DNA of 64,000 bases, taken from contig NZ_JAEUAX010000005.1 of the NCBI RefSeq assembly GCF_019511645.1, forward strand, positions 303,874-367,873, read 5' to 3'. Source of the DNA: Microbacterium ureisolvens (lineage in GTDB: Bacteria; Actinomycetota; Actinomycetes; Actinomycetales; Microbacteriaceae). The notes under the pieces are model-generated. The model did not search any database. It worked only from the letters and a program-made list of their open reading frames with translations, and was not told where the DNA came from. Both the position numbers and the translations under genes were made by a program. Shown here piece by piece: positions 1-9,331 of the stretch (the first letter of the stretch is position 1; every line of letters begins with the position of its first letter).

Positions 1-390
1 ATCGATGCCGCTTGCCAGCAGCTCATCCACCAGCCGGTCGTAGAAGTCGAGCCCACGGCGGTTCGCCACTCCGTCGCGTGCGGGCACGATGCGCGGCCAG
101 GCGACCGAGAAGCGGTACGCCGAAAGGCCGAGATCGCGCATGAGCGCGACGTCGTCGCGCCACCGGCGGAAGTGGTCGTCGGCGTCGTCGAGCGTGTCGC
201 CCCCTGCGACCGCCCCGGGAATCCGCGCGAAGGTGTCCCAGACGCTCGGGGTGCGGCCGTCTGCCGAGACCGAGCCCTCGATCTGCGGCGCCGCGGTCGC
301 CGCGCCCCACACGAAGCGCTCGGGGAATCGTCGGCCGAGATCCCGTGCGCGAGTGCGCAGTTCGGCGGGCAGGGATGGGATGCCGGTCAT
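1..390 (-). CDS. GH1 family beta-glucosidase, N-terminal part (runs off the window)
   Basis: Only the first 130 codons are inside the window. The protein opens with a short leader and then the typical GH1 entrance ([18 protein letters not shown]), followed by the conserved [11 protein letters not shown] segment and the [10 protein letters not shown] strand that precedes the active site. GH1 enzymes cleave beta-glucosides or 6-phospho-beta-glucosides in the cytoplasm. The catalytic glutamates lie outside the window, so substrate cannot be judged. The ATG overlaps the stop of the upstream GH3 gene in an ATGA arrangement (387-390), so the two are translationally coupled and this is the distal known gene of the glycoside operon. 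Confidence 0.9.
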   Translation of the reverse strand, partial: MTGIPSLPAELRTRARDLGRRFPERFVWGAATAAPQIEGSVSADGRTPSVWDTFARIPGAVAGGDTLDDADDHFRRWRDDVALMRDLGLSAYRFSVAWPRIVPARDGVANRRGLDFYDRLVDELLASGID

Positions 391-2747
391 CCGGCGTGTC
401 CCTGAACGAACCGCGAGCTGCTGGACCCCTGGAGGTCGGCATCCCGGATCAGTGCCGGGATCGTCGGATCGTCGGGCAGCTGGATGGTGTCGGACACGCG
501 GATGTCGCGCGAGGACGCCCCGACCTCGATACGGAAGTCGCCTCCCTCGCGACGCCACAGACCCAGGCGCCCGTCGCCGCGGGCGGCCGCCGCGTCCCAG
601 TAGGCGAAGTCGCGGCTCTCCAGCGCGAATTCCACCCGCACGGACTGGCCCGCTTCGAGCCGGACCTTCTCGAACCCGCGCAGCTCCCGGACAGGTCGGT
701 ACACTTCGGCGTCCGGGTCGCCGATGTACAGCTGCACGATCTCGGCACCCGCGACGGGCCCCTCGTTCGCGATCGTCACCGATACGCGAACGCGTGCGGC
801 CGCGGCATCCGTGACCTCCACCGACAGGTCGGAGTACGCGAACGACGTGTACGACAGACCGTGCCCGAACGGGTACCGCACCGTGCGGCCCAGTGCGTCG
901 TACCAGCGGTAGCCGATGAAGACGCCCTCGCCGTAGAGCACCGTGCCGCGCTCCCCCAGCCAGTTGGGCTGACCGGGCGTGTCCTCGACGGCGGTCGGGA
1001 AGGTCTCGGAGATCTTGCCGGAAGGGTTCACCCGGCCGAACAGCACGTCCGCGACGGCGCCGCCGAGTGCCTGGCCGGTGAGCCAGGACTCGACGATAGC
1101 GTCGACGCGGTCGTGCCAGGGATCCATCGTCACGGCTGTGCCGTTGGAGAGCACGACGACGAGCGTCGCGCCGGTGCGCTCTCGCAGGTCGGCCAGGCGC
1201 GAGATGAGGGCCACGTGGTCGCCCGGGAGTGCGAGGGTCGCGCGGTCGTTGGCCTCCTGCTCGAAAGCGAGCGGCAGGCCCGCGAACACGACGATGGTCT
1301 CGGCGTCTTCAGCGGCCGCCACGGCCTCATCGATCAGGCGCTCCGCGGTCGGTGAGAGCGGGCCGTTCACCGCATGCTGCACTGCTTCGGCCAGCTGCAG
1401 TTCGCGGGCGAGAGTCGCCGACCGGCGGGCGACGGTCGGGCGCCCCTCGACGAAGGCGATCTCGTGTGCGGCGAGGGTGGCGATATTGTCGTCCTGGTAG
1501 GGGTTCTTCGGCAGGTGGACGTACCCGGGCGAATAGATCACACGCTCCCCCGCGATCGCGCGGATCGCTTCGAGCGGCGCGTCGACCCGCGTCGGATCGA
1601 CACCGGACGAGCCGCCGCCCTGGATACGGGCGTGCTCGGCGAACGCGCCGACGACCGCGATCGTGCCCGTGCCAGCCTCCGACAGGGGCAGCACGGCACG
1701 CCCATGCGGTGCGGGCTCGTTGCGCAGGAGTGTGATGCAGGCCGCGGCCGCCTCGCGTGCCAGGGCGTGGTGCTCGTCGGCGCGCAGGAGTTCGAGCTGC
1801 GCGGTGGTCAGCCGGTCGCCCGCACTGTGTCCGAGTGACATGACCGGTCCGTCCACGAGGTCGGCGCCGGGATAAGCGCGAGCGACCAGTCGCAGCACAC
1901 GGCGGGCAGCATTGTCGACGATCGCCTCGTCGAGCTCGCCGGCGCGCACGGCTGCCACGATCTCGGCATCCGTTCGCCCCTCGGTGCCGGGCATCTCGAG
2001 GTCGAGCCCTGCCCGCACGGCAGCGACCCGATCGTGCACGGCGTTCCAGTCCGAGACCACGGCACCCCGAAAGCCCCATTCGTCACGCAGGATCTCGGTC
2101 AGCAGCCACCGGTTCTCGGACGCGTGCACGCCCCGCAGCCGGTTGTACGAGCACATGACCGTCCACGGGTCAGCTTTGCGGACCACCCGCTCGAACGCCG
2201 CGAGGTAGGTCTCGCGCAGCGTCCGGTCGTCGACGACGACCGATATTCTCGTGCGCTCGATCTCCTGGTTGTTGGCGGCGAAGTGCTTGAGCGAGGTGCC
2301 GACACCGGTGGACTGCACACCCTGCACGTATGCCGCGCCCAGCTCCCCTGAATGCATGGGGTCTTCCGAGAAGTACTCGAAGTTTCGGCCGCACAACGGG
2401 GAGCGCTTCATGTTGACGCCTGGCCCGAGCACGACCTGCACGCCCTCCGCGCGCGCCTCCTCGCCGATGGCGGCGCCCACCCGGCGGGTGAGGTCGCGAT
2501 CCCACGACGCACCCATGGCTGAGGCGGTCGGGAAGCCGGTGGCAGGCACCCACACCATGTCGACGCCCGTCTCCTTGCGCAGACCATGCGGGCCGTCGCC
2601 CACCTCGATCGGCGGCACCGCCCGGGACAGGCCCGGGCGATCGATGGGCTGGGTGAACCAGTCGTCGAGCCCTGACAGCAGCGAGGCCTTCTCTTCGAGC
2701 GTGAGCTCGGCGAGCACTGTGTCGACGTCGAACTGCGGGAGGGTCAT
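387..2747 (-). CDS. GH3 family beta-glucosidase/beta-xylosidase-type glycoside hydrolase
   Basis: A 786-residue protein with the full three-part GH3 plan: an N-terminal TIM barrel with the KHFAANNQE segment near residue 154 and the nucleophile motif VVSDW (Asp233), a second alpha/beta sandwich domain, and a C-terminal fibronectin III-like domain opening with the [11 protein letters not shown] motif near residue 640. It lacks a signal peptide, so it probably acts on imported oligosaccharides in the cytoplasm. The start at 2747 is preferred because an upstream in-frame extension would run through the intergenic gap and into the GH4 gene on the same strand. It is the sixth of seven genes of the sugar operon and is coupled to the GH1 gene downstream. 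The family includes beta-glucosidases, xylosidases and glucosaminidases; the exact sugar is not readable here. Confidence 0.93.
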   Translation of the reverse strand: MTLPQFDVDTVLAELTLEEKASLLSGLDDWFTQPIDRPGLSRAVPPIEVGDGPHGLRKETGVDMVWVPATGFPTASAMGASWDRDLTRRVGAAIGEEARAEGVQVVLGPGVNMKRSPLCGRNFEYFSEDPMHSGELGAAYVQGVQSTGVGTSLKHFAANNQEIERTRISVVVDDRTLRETYLAAFERVVRKADPWTVMCSYNRLRGVHASENRWLLTEILRDEWGFRGAVVSDWNAVHDRVAAVRAGLDLEMPGTEGRTDAEIVAAVRAGELDEAIVDNAARRVLRLVARAYPGADLVDGPVMSLGHSAGDRLTTAQLELLRADEHHALAREAAAACITLLRNEPAPHGRAVLPLSEAGTGTIAVVGAFAEHARIQGGGSSGVDPTRVDAPLEAIRAIAGERVIYSPGYVHLPKNPYQDDNIATLAAHEIAFVEGRPTVARRSATLARELQLAEAVQHAVNGPLSPTAERLIDEAVAAAEDAETIVVFAGLPLAFEQEANDRATLALPGDHVALISRLADLRERTGATLVVVLSNGTAVTMDPWHDRVDAIVESWLTGQALGGAVADVLFGRVNPSGKISETFPTAVEDTPGQPNWLGERGTVLYGEGVFIGYRWYDALGRTVRYPFGHGLSYTSFAYSDLSVEVTDAAAARVRVSVTIANEGPVAGAEIVQLYIGDPDAEVYRPVRELRGFEKVRLEAGQSVRVEFALESRDFAYWDAAAARGDGRLGLWRREGGDFRIEVGASSRDIRVSDTIQLPDDPTIPALIRDADLQGSSSSRFVQGHAG

Positions 2748-2820
2748 TGATCTGCTTTCTGAACGAGAGAGCGTGGCGAATCGGATGCTGCGGCACCGCC
2801 AGGCGGGGCCGCAGCGGGTA

Positions 2821-4179
2821 TCAGTGCAGTGGCGGGAGCGAGTCCATCTGCCGTTCGAGGAACTCGTCGAGCATCGCCACCGCGCGGTTGTGGTTGTCGA
2901 CGACGGGGTCGAGGAGGATCGCCTGCAGCAGCTTCTGCTTCGACTGCTCGACGTACGCTTCGACGAGCAGCTTGTGGATGGAGCCCTGCAGGCGCACCAT
3001 CGCGGAGATGCCCTCCGGCAGCGGTTCCATCTGCAACGGCACCAGCTCGCCGTCCACGACCTTCGCCGGCACCTCGACGACCATCTCGTCCGGAAGGCCC
3101 GGGATCGCACCGCGGTTCGGGATGTTCACGGCCGGAAGTTCGCGTTCCACGCCGCACCCGATCCACTCGATGATGGGGATGGCCAGCTCCTCGGACGACT
3201 CCAGCGGACGCTCGTCGAGGGATGCCTCGAGCGACATCAGCGTCTCGTCCGTACGGCGGGCGTGGAACCCGCGCTCGGTGTCGACCAGGCCGATGTGGTA
3301 ATGCCACTCCGGGGTCTGCGCGCCCTCGGCCCAGGGCGAGCCGTCGGCGCGGTCGTGGAAGTACTGGAGCTGAGCCGGGACGTAGTCGTCGGCCCACGAG
3401 AGGTATTCGCCGATGTGGTTGGCGCTCGGCGACGGCCACAGCCCGAACCGGCGGAAGAGAATGCGCGACAGCCCGATCTCGTGCCAGTCCGAGACCCAGT
3501 TCGCCTCGCGCTCGACCTCACGCAGCCGCGGGTAGAGGTCTTCACCGGTGCGACGATCGCGGATGGTCTGGAACCACTGGAAGTGGTTGATGCCTGCCGC
3601 GGACAGCTCGAGGTTCTCGAGGGGGATGTCCAGCAGCCGGGAGATCTGCCCGGCGCCCGCGAAGTAGCCGTGGCAGAGGCCCACGACCTTGACGTTCGTC
3701 AGGCGGGAGATCGCCTCGCAGACCTTGTGCTCTGGGTTGGAGAAGTTGAGGAAGTACGCATCGGGCGCGTTCTTCTCGATCGAGCGCGCGATCTCCAGCA
3801 GGGGCGCGAACTGACGCAGTGCGTGGAACAGTCCGCCCGGGCCGCCGTTCTCGCCGTACACCTGCTTGAAGCCGTACGTGCGGGGGATCGTGAAGTCCTG
3901 TGACCAGTAGTGGTAGCGGTTGACCTCGATCGCGGCGACGATGAAGTCGGCCCCGGAGACCGCCTGGTCCAGGTCCGTGGTCGACGAGAGGATGGCCCGA
4001 TGGCCGAGGCGCTCGATGACGCTTCGGGCGTACGATTCCATCTCGGCCAGCGGCTGCGCCGCGACGTCCATTAGCACGATCTCGAGACCCTTGTCGGCGA
4101 TCGGCTGACTCAGGAGCAGGTCGCGGACGATGGTCCCGGCGAACTGCCGGCTGCCTGCTCCGATCAAGGTGACTTTCAT
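2821..4179 (-). CDS. GH4 family NAD-dependent alpha-glycosidase (CHGY motif)
   Basis: A 452-residue GH4 enzyme. The N-terminus holds a Rossmann NAD-binding turn (residues 1-20, GAGS), the NP pair of GH4 (FSNPEH, residues 146-151), and the metal-binding pair Cys169 in the signature CHGY (169-172) and His199 in INHF. GH4 enzymes cleave by NAD+- and Mn2+-dependent oxidation at C3, elimination and re-addition. Subgroups are told apart by the four residues after the first cysteine; CHG-type has been linked to alpha-glucosidase/alpha-glucuronidase activity rather than the CHSV (alpha-galactosidase) or CN(V/I)P (6-phospho-beta-glucosidase) groups, but this is family knowledge and not proof. It sits between the kinase and the GH3 gene. 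Confidence 0.9.
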   Translation of the reverse strand: MKVTLIGAGSRQFAGTIVRDLLLSQPIADKGLEIVLMDVAAQPLAEMESYARSVIERLGHRAILSSTTDLDQAVSGADFIVAAIEVNRYHYWSQDFTIPRTYGFKQVYGENGGPGGLFHALRQFAPLLEIARSIEKNAPDAYFLNFSNPEHKVCEAISRLTNVKVVGLCHGYFAGAGQISRLLDIPLENLELSAAGINHFQWFQTIRDRRTGEDLYPRLREVEREANWVSDWHEIGLSRILFRRFGLWPSPSANHIGEYLSWADDYVPAQLQYFHDRADGSPWAEGAQTPEWHYHIGLVDTERGFHARRTDETLMSLEASLDERPLESSEELAIPIIEWIGCGVERELPAVNIPNRGAIPGLPDEMVVEVPAKVVDGELVPLQMEPLPEGISAMVRLQGSIHKLLVEAYVEQSKQKLLQAILLDPVVDNHNRAVAMLDEFLERQMDSLPPLH

Positions 4180-4198
4180 GAGGTGGAACTCTCCGTTC

Positions 4199-5158
4199 TC
4201 AGGGGGTTGGTGTGGTCTGCCGGACGAGACGCCGCGCCAGCTCGACAGCGCCCGTCACCGGGGCGCGATCCAGAATGTGGAGGTCCAGACCGGGGCGAGT
4301 CTGCGCCAGCGCTGTCCGGAGCGCCCGCTGAAGCAGGGGTTGCTTTTCGATCACCGAGCCGCCGGCGACGACCGAGTCGGCGTGCACGCCGCGGCGCAGC
4401 AGTTTGTCGATGAGTCCGGCGACGCGTTCGCCCGCGTTCGCTACGACGAGTTGGGCGATGGCGGAGCCTTCATCGGCCGCGGTGAAGACCTCGGGGGCAT
4501 GCTGACCCCACCCTTCGGCGGAGGCGACCTGAGTTGCCGTGAGCGCGAGCTCTGCTCCGTCGACGGCGGAGAAGCATGCCAGCAGCCGCTCCCCCAGCGC
4601 GTCCGCGCGATCTCCGCGGTCCAGGTGCGAAAGGACTGCCCGGGTGGCCTCACGGACGAGGGCGGGTGCGCTGCCTTCGTCGCCGAGCAGCCATCCCCAG
4701 CCGCCCGCGGTGAGGAGCTCGCCGCCCGGGGTGCGTGCGGTCGCGATCGAGCCCGTGCCCACGACCACGCCGATGGCGCCGGTGACGTCCATCGCGGGCG
4801 CCATCAGTTCGGAGTCGTTGACCACGAGCACGGGACCGCTGAACTGACGCCGCAACTCGTGCTCGAGCTCGCCGCATTGTTCGGTGCTGTCGCAGCCATG
4901 CGCCCCGACCGCGATCGGCGCGCAGAGCACTGCTTCGCCGAACTGGTCCATCAGCAGCTGCCGGAGTCCGACCCCGTCGGCTCGGAAGTCTCCGAGACGC
5001 TTGCGCCACGACGACGAGGCAAGCACGATGTCGGCGCCCGGCCGATCTGATCCTCCGTCGGCGGGGGCCGCCCGGAGATGAGTCTTGGTGCCGCCGATGT
5101 CGACGCCGATGACGTGATCCGCGATGCTCGCGTCGCTGTCGAGAACCGGCAGGGTCAT
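4199..5158 (-). CDS. BadF/BadG-type ATPase, probable N-acetylglucosamine or glucose kinase
   Basis: A 319-residue protein of the ASKHA kinase fold. The phosphate-1 loop is GVDIGGTKTH (residues 18-27), a second phosphate-binding loop reads VVVGTGSIATA near residue 148, and GGWGWLLGDEGS follows, as in BadF-family N-acetylglucosamine kinases. Such enzymes phosphorylate aminosugars or glucose with ATP. The start at 5158 follows the NagB-like stop by about 40 bp; the longer reading adds only a low-complexity arginine-rich leader. Its place between a NagB-like gene and glycosidases suggests that it phosphorylates the monosaccharide released by GH1/GH3/GH4. Substrate (GlcNAc versus glucose) is inferred from context only. 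Confidence 0.85.
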   Translation of the reverse strand: MTLPVLDSDASIADHVIGVDIGGTKTHLRAAPADGGSDRPGADIVLASSSWRKRLGDFRADGVGLRQLLMDQFGEAVLCAPIAVGAHGCDSTEQCGELEHELRRQFSGPVLVVNDSELMAPAMDVTGAIGVVVGTGSIATARTPGGELLTAGGWGWLLGDEGSAPALVREATRAVLSHLDRGDRADALGERLLACFSAVDGAELALTATQVASAEGWGQHAPEVFTAADEGSAIAQLVVANAGERVAGLIDKLLRRGVHADSVVAGGSVIEKQPLLQRALRTALAQTRPGLDLHILDRAPVTGAVELARRLVRQTTPTP

Positions 5159-5199
5159 GTCGGTGTCCTTCGGGAGTGGGAAACGGGCCTGGGCCGGGA

Positions 5200-5988
5200 T
5201 TAGACGGCGACGGCGGCGGCGGCGCGATCGACGAGGAGCAGCGGGTTGCGGCACTCCGTAACGATCGTTGCGGGCCAGTCGTCCTCGTACGCCTCGGCGC
5301 TGGTGATACGGGCGAATGCGTCGCGCTTGTGTTCGCCGGACAGGATCATCACCACTTCCGCGGACAGCCGCGCGATGGTGTCGACGCCGACGGTGACGCC
5401 TGTGGCGGGCACCATTTCGAGGTGGGTGAACTCAGGGAATGTGGCCATATTGTCGCGACGGGTGGCGTCGCCCAGTGTGACGATGTGCGTCTTCGCGTCG
5501 CGCGGGGTTCCGGGCTGGTTGAAGGCGACGTGGCCGTCGCTGTCCCCGGAAGCGAGCAGGAACAGGTCGATGCCGCCGGCAGCTGCGATGCGTGCGTCGT
5601 AGTCCTCCGGCGCCGCCGGGTCCGCCGTCCACACCTGTGACGGTGCGGCGGTGTCCGAACGCTCGCTCGCGGCGGCGATCGGCGCGAGGATGTCCCGCAG
5701 CGCGAAGCCGAGGCACGAGTACGACGAGTCGGGGTTCACCACCTGGTATCGGCCTGCCTCATCGGGCACGACGTAGTCGTCCATCATCACGATCACGAGG
5801 TTCGAGAGGTCACGTCCGCGCGCCGCTTCCCGTGCTAGCGCGTCGTACACCGGTACCGCGGTGCGGCCGCTGGGGCAACCGAGGAGGAACGGCTCGTCTC
5901 CCTTCGCGGACATGCGGTCCAGGATGATCTCGGCCACCACCTCTCCGATGGCTTCGCGGTCGGGAAGGATCTGCGGGGTCAGTCGCAC
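5200..5988 (-). CDS. NagB-like glucosamine-6-phosphate deaminase/isomerase homologue with altered catalytic residue
   Basis: A 262-residue protein of the NagB/6-phosphogluconolactonase fold. Recognisable blocks are LGCPSGRTAVPVYDAL (residues 36-51), MMDDYV (68-73, containing the counterpart of E. coli Asp72) and the active-site loop SGDSDGHVAFNQP (147-159). In E. coli NagB the ring-opening residues are Asp141, His143 and Glu148; here Asp151 and His153 are kept but the glutamate position is Gln158. The usual GLGxxGH glycine loop is also changed to ASGDSDGH. The protein may therefore be a deaminase with altered chemistry or an isomerase for a different sugar phosphate. It lies between the permease genes and the kinase in the same operon. 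Confidence 0.82.
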   Translation of the reverse strand: MRLTPQILPDREAIGEVVAEIILDRMSAKGDEPFLLGCPSGRTAVPVYDALAREAARGRDLSNLVIVMMDDYVVPDEAGRYQVVNPDSSYSCLGFALRDILAPIAAASERSDTAAPSQVWTADPAAPEDYDARIAAAGGIDLFLLASGDSDGHVAFNQPGTPRDAKTHIVTLGDATRRDNMATFPEFTHLEMVPATGVTVGVDTIARLSAEVVMILSGEHKRDAFARITSAEAYEDDWPATIVTECRNPLLLVDRAAAAVAV

Positions 5989-6035
5989 GTTGAATCTGCC
6001 TTACTTTGATGGGGTTCGGGAGGGCGTCGGACGCG

Positions 6036-6842
6036 TCATTCCTTGACGGCGCCGGCGAGCATGCCCGATATGAACTTGCGCTGGAAGAGCACGTAGAGGA
6101 TCAGCACGGGCGCCGCGACGATCAGGCCACCGGCAGCCATGAGGTTCACCTCGGTGACGTGCCGCCCTTGGAACACGCCGAGCGCCACGGTCGCGGTCTG
6201 GTTGTCACCGTGCAGGAACACCAGGGAGAGGAAGTAGTCGTTCCACGTCCACATGAAGCTCAAGAGGATGAACGTGTAGACGGCGGGCAGGAGGTTGGGA
6301 ACGGCGATGGACCACAGCATCCGGAACGGTCCGGCTCCGTCCATCTCGGCCGACTCGAAGATGCCGCGCGGCAGCGTACGGAACGCTGCACGCATCCAGA
6401 AGATCCCGAAGGGCACGCCCATTCCCACGTGGATCAGGATGATCCCGAAGAGGTTGTCGGTGAGTCCGAGGGCTCGGAACTGGTAGTACAGCGGAACGAT
6501 GATCGCCTCGAGCGAGATCATCATTCCGAGCAGGACGAGGGGGAAGAACACCTTGTCGCCGAGGACCCCCAGTACGCCGAACGCATATCCGCCGAGAAGC
6601 GCGAGAAGAACTCCGAGGACGGCGACGGCCACCGTGATGGTGAGCGACACCAGCATCGACCGCGAGAACTCGGCGTTGTTCCAGGCTGTGACGAAGTTGT
6701 CCCATTGAATCTCTCCGGTCGGACGTCCGGCACGGTCGGGGCTCAGTGCTGCCGTGACGAAGGTGGCGACGGGCCAGAGCACGACGACTGCCATCACGGT
6801 CAGAATGACGTAGTTCCAGATCTTCTCCGCGCGGGAAGACAT
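6036..6842 (-). CDS. ABC sugar transporter permease, MalG/AraQ type
   Basis: A 268-residue integral membrane protein with about six hydrophobic segments and the cytoplasmic EAA loop (EMDGAGPFRMLWSIAVPNLLPA region near residue 160) that docks with the ATPase. It belongs to the CUT1 carbohydrate importer permeases. Start ATG 6842 is chosen because the residues immediately after it (MSSRAEKIWNYVIL) begin the first membrane segment, and it is 2 bp from the stop of the partner permease. No ATPase gene is present in the operon; as in many actinobacteria a shared MsiK-like ATPase elsewhere probably energises it. Confidence 0.93.
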   Translation of the reverse strand: MSSRAEKIWNYVILTVMAVVVLWPVATFVTAALSPDRAGRPTGEIQWDNFVTAWNNAEFSRSMLVSLTITVAVAVLGVLLALLGGYAFGVLGVLGDKVFFPLVLLGMMISLEAIIVPLYYQFRALGLTDNLFGIILIHVGMGVPFGIFWMRAAFRTLPRGIFESAEMDGAGPFRMLWSIAVPNLLPAVYTFILLSFMWTWNDYFLSLVFLHGDNQTATVALGVFQGRHVTEVNLMAAGGLIVAAPVLILYVLFQRKFISGMLAGAVKE

Positions 6843-6844
6843 GT

Positions 6845-7813
6845 TCACTCCTTCTCCGAGACGCGGGTGATCACGACCGCGATGATCATGCACAGGACAG
6901 CCATCACGACGCCGATGGCCGCGGCCTGGCCGACGTCGGGGTTCACGAACGCCGCTTTGTAGAGGGCGACGGCGGGGGTGAGCGTGGAGGTGCCCGGTCC
7001 GCCACGCGTCGTGATCCAGATGAGGTCGAATGCGCGCAGCGCGCCGGTGATGGTGAGGGTGAGCGCGATGGCCAGCTGTCCGCGCAGCCCCGGAAGGGTC
7101 ACGGCGAAGAACTCGCGAACGGGGCCTGCGCCGTCCATGCGAGCCGCCTCATACAGCTCCGGCGCGATCGAGGATGCACCGGCGATGAACAGCACCATGC
7201 AGAATCCGAAGGCTCCCCAGGTTCCGATGAGGCCGATCGCCGGGAGGGCCCAGGTGAAGTCACCCAGCCAGTTCTGCGCGAGTGCGCCGAGGCCGACTGC
7301 CCGCAGCGCCTCATTGATCGGCCCTTCGGGCGCGTACATGCGCTTGAAGACGAGCGCGATCACCACGCTCGTGAGCACTTGCGGCAGGAAGAAGATCCAG
7401 CGGTAGACACCCATGCCGGGCCTCTTGGATGTCGTGACCAACGCGGCGGAGATGAGGCCGAGCGTGATGGGAAGCAGCGCGAAGAACACGATGAGAACCA
7501 GCACGTTCCCGAGCGTCGAGCGCAGGACCGGGTCTGTGAAGAAGTTGACGTAGTTGTCGAATCCCACCCAGACCGCTTCGGTGACCCCGTTCCACTTGTA
7601 GAACGAGTACTGCACCGACTGAACCATCGGCCAGAGCACCACCAGCCCGTACAGAAGGAGGCCGGGTGCGGCGAAGAGAAGCCCCGCCAGTCGCATGCGG
7701 CGGCGGGCCGACGAGGTGCGCCGCCGGCGGCGGGGCACCAGCAGCATCCGGGTGGCGGGGCCGCCGTCAGCCGTCTCCGGCACGACGGCGGCCCCTGCGT
7801 GGGCGACGCTCAT
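6845..7813 (-). CDS. ABC sugar transporter permease, MalF/UgpA type
   Basis: A 322-residue permease with an arginine-rich cytoplasmic N-terminus (residues about 23-40) followed by six predicted membrane segments and an EAA loop (AARMDGAGPVREFFAVTLPG). It pairs with the MalG-like permease downstream to form the channel of a CUT1 importer. The start at 7813 lies one base after the stop of the binding-protein gene, indicating translational coupling; a longer start would overlap that gene. Substrate cannot be deduced from the permease itself, but the glycosidases of the operon point to beta- or alpha-linked oligosaccharides. Confidence 0.93.
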   Translation of the reverse strand: MSVAHAGAAVVPETADGGPATRMLLVPRRRRRTSSARRRMRLAGLLFAAPGLLLYGLVVLWPMVQSVQYSFYKWNGVTEAVWVGFDNYVNFFTDPVLRSTLGNVLVLIVFFALLPITLGLISAALVTTSKRPGMGVYRWIFFLPQVLTSVVIALVFKRMYAPEGPINEALRAVGLGALAQNWLGDFTWALPAIGLIGTWGAFGFCMVLFIAGASSIAPELYEAARMDGAGPVREFFAVTLPGLRGQLAIALTLTITGALRAFDLIWITTRGGPGTSTLTPAVALYKAAFVNPDVGQAAAIGVVMAVLCMIIAVVITRVSEKE

Positions 7814-7814
7814 C

Positions 7815-9155
7815 TCAGGAACCCTGCTCCGCGAGGAATGCGTCGCGGTCATCGTTCACCGCCTGGGTGAACTCCTCCGGGGTGGTCTTGCCTGCCAGGA
7901 GGAGCTGGGTGTTCTGGGTGAGGATGTCGAGCATCGTCGGGCTGGCCCAGTCGAAGTACGGCACGTAGCCGTCGTCGGAGTCGAGCGTCGCCGTCGCGGT
8001 GGCCTCACCCGTCTGGGTGAGAACGTCGGGGATCTCGACCTCGTTGAGCATCGGCACGAGTCCGAGGTCGACCGCGGCCTGGCTGGCGTCCTGCGACATC
8101 AGGAAGTCGAGGAACGCTGCGGCGACATCGGGGTTCTCGGACTTCGAGGAGATGATCATGGCCCCGGCCGACGCTCCGACGCCCACGGTCGTGTCGGCGT
8201 CCGCCTGGGGCAGCTGGATGTATCCGAAGTCGTTGAGCCGATCGCCGGTCAGGCCCAGCGAGCCGGTGTAGTCCCAGCGGAAGATCGCGTCGCCGTCGAG
8301 GAAGTTGGCCAGCGACGTCTGGTAATCGATGCCTTCGAAGTTCGGCGTCAGCCATCCGGCCTCGTTCCATTCCTCGAGCGTCGTGGCCGCTTCGGTGAGG
8401 CCCGTGTCCGCCGCAGTGACGTCTGGGGAGCCGTAGACGAAGTCGTTGATGTCGCTCTCCGACCCATACAGTGTCTGCAGCCCGAGCAGCGCGGCGGTGT
8501 TCCCGTCGAGGCCGCTGTAGCTGAAGGGCACCTGGCCCGCCGCCTTGACCTTCTTGGCAGCGGCCTCCACCTCGTCGAGAGTGGTCGGCACCTCGATGCC
8601 GAGCTCGTTCAGCTTGTCCGCGTTGTAGTAGATGCCGATCAGCGATGCCGAGGCGATCGGCGAAGCGAACCAGGAGCCCTCGCCGATCGTGTCGAAGTCA
8701 TCGGTGAACTGGTTCTGTCGCGCGATCGTCGTCGGAACGAGATCATCCCACCCGTACAGCTCGGCGTACGGGTCGAGGTTGACCACCAAGCCACCCTCCG
8801 CGAGCGTCCCCAGCGACGACCAGCCGTTGTTGGCGGAGGCGATATCCGGACCGCCGTTGTCCTGAAGCTGCAGATTGAGGGTGCTGGTCAGCTGGCCCCA
8901 GTCCTCCTGCGTGCGCTCGATCGTGACGTTCGGGTACTCCTCCTCGAACTGCTCGATCATCTGGACGATCCAGTCGCCCTGGAAGAAATCCGACAGCTTC
9001 AACGTCACGTCGCCCGCAGCGGCGACATCGTCGGATACCTCGGTGGGTGCAGTGTTGCCGGCGCTGCTCCCACCGGGCGCGCAGGCCGCCATGGCGAGTA
9101 CCGCGATCGAGCCGACCGCAGCGATTGCCGCGGCTCGGGCCATTTTCGAGATCAT
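7815..9155 (-). CDS. Extracellular sugar-binding lipoprotein of a CUT1 ABC importer
   Basis: A 446-residue protein with a lipoprotein signal (positively charged start, hydrophobic stretch, lipobox LAMAAC with Cys25) and a family 1 solute-binding domain (opening VTLKLSDFFQGDWIVQMIEQFEEEYP, residues about 45-70). Mature protein would be anchored to the outer face of the membrane and deliver an oligosaccharide to the two permeases that follow. ATG 9155 is chosen since it gives a perfect lipoprotein signal and is preceded by a GGAG ribosome site about 8 bases upstream. It is the first gene of the operon, transcribed away from the divergent GntR gene, and is the most upstream target for that regulator. 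Confidence 0.94.
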   Translation of the reverse strand: MISKMARAAAIAAVGSIAVLAMAACAPGGSSAGNTAPTEVSDDVAAAGDVTLKLSDFFQGDWIVQMIEQFEEEYPNVTIERTQEDWGQLTSTLNLQLQDNGGPDIASANNGWSSLGTLAEGGLVVNLDPYAELYGWDDLVPTTIARQNQFTDDFDTIGEGSWFASPIASASLIGIYYNADKLNELGIEVPTTLDEVEAAAKKVKAAGQVPFSYSGLDGNTAALLGLQTLYGSESDINDFVYGSPDVTAADTGLTEAATTLEEWNEAGWLTPNFEGIDYQTSLANFLDGDAIFRWDYTGSLGLTGDRLNDFGYIQLPQADADTTVGVGASAGAMIISSKSENPDVAAAFLDFLMSQDASQAAVDLGLVPMLNEVEIPDVLTQTGEATATATLDSDDGYVPYFDWASPTMLDILTQNTQLLLAGKTTPEEFTQAVNDDRDAFLAEQGS

Positions 9156-9278
9156 GTTCACTCCGTCGTGGTCGTGAGAACCAGAAAACTGCTCGGGCCG
9201 ATGAATCATGGCCGGAGAAGGGGCGGCGGGCACCGCCAGGGGAAAGCTAGCACCGTTAGACCAGTTATTCCAGTTGCG

Positions 9279-9299
9279 AACCAAAGAATTACTTTGGTT
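9279..9299. promoter_or_regulatory. Perfect inverted repeat, probable GntR operator of the glycoside operon
   Basis: AACCAAAG, a five-base spacer, then CTTTGGTT form a perfect 8-5-8 palindrome in the 176-bp gap between the divergent binding-protein and GntR genes. On the minus strand the right-hand arm overlaps a plausible -35 (TTGGTT) followed 18 bases later by TCTAAC, so a bound repressor would block the operon. The spacing and symmetry fit a dimeric GntR or LacI-type regulator, and the adjacent GntR gene is the obvious candidate. The promoter boxes are tentative; the palindrome is directly visible. Confidence 0.65.
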
Positions 9300-9331
9300 G
9301 CACCAGATTGCCATTGTGGTACCGTGTCGTC

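Noticed and set aside
2748..3110. Longer start for the GH3 gene reaching 3110
   Set aside because: The extension crosses the intergenic gap and runs through the end of the GH4 gene in another frame; MTLPQFD at 2747 is the family-like start.
2251..3903. Long plus-strand open frame across the GH3/GH4 genes
   Set aside because: Antisense of two clear glycosidases; composition is typical of shadow frames in high-GC DNA and no family is seen.
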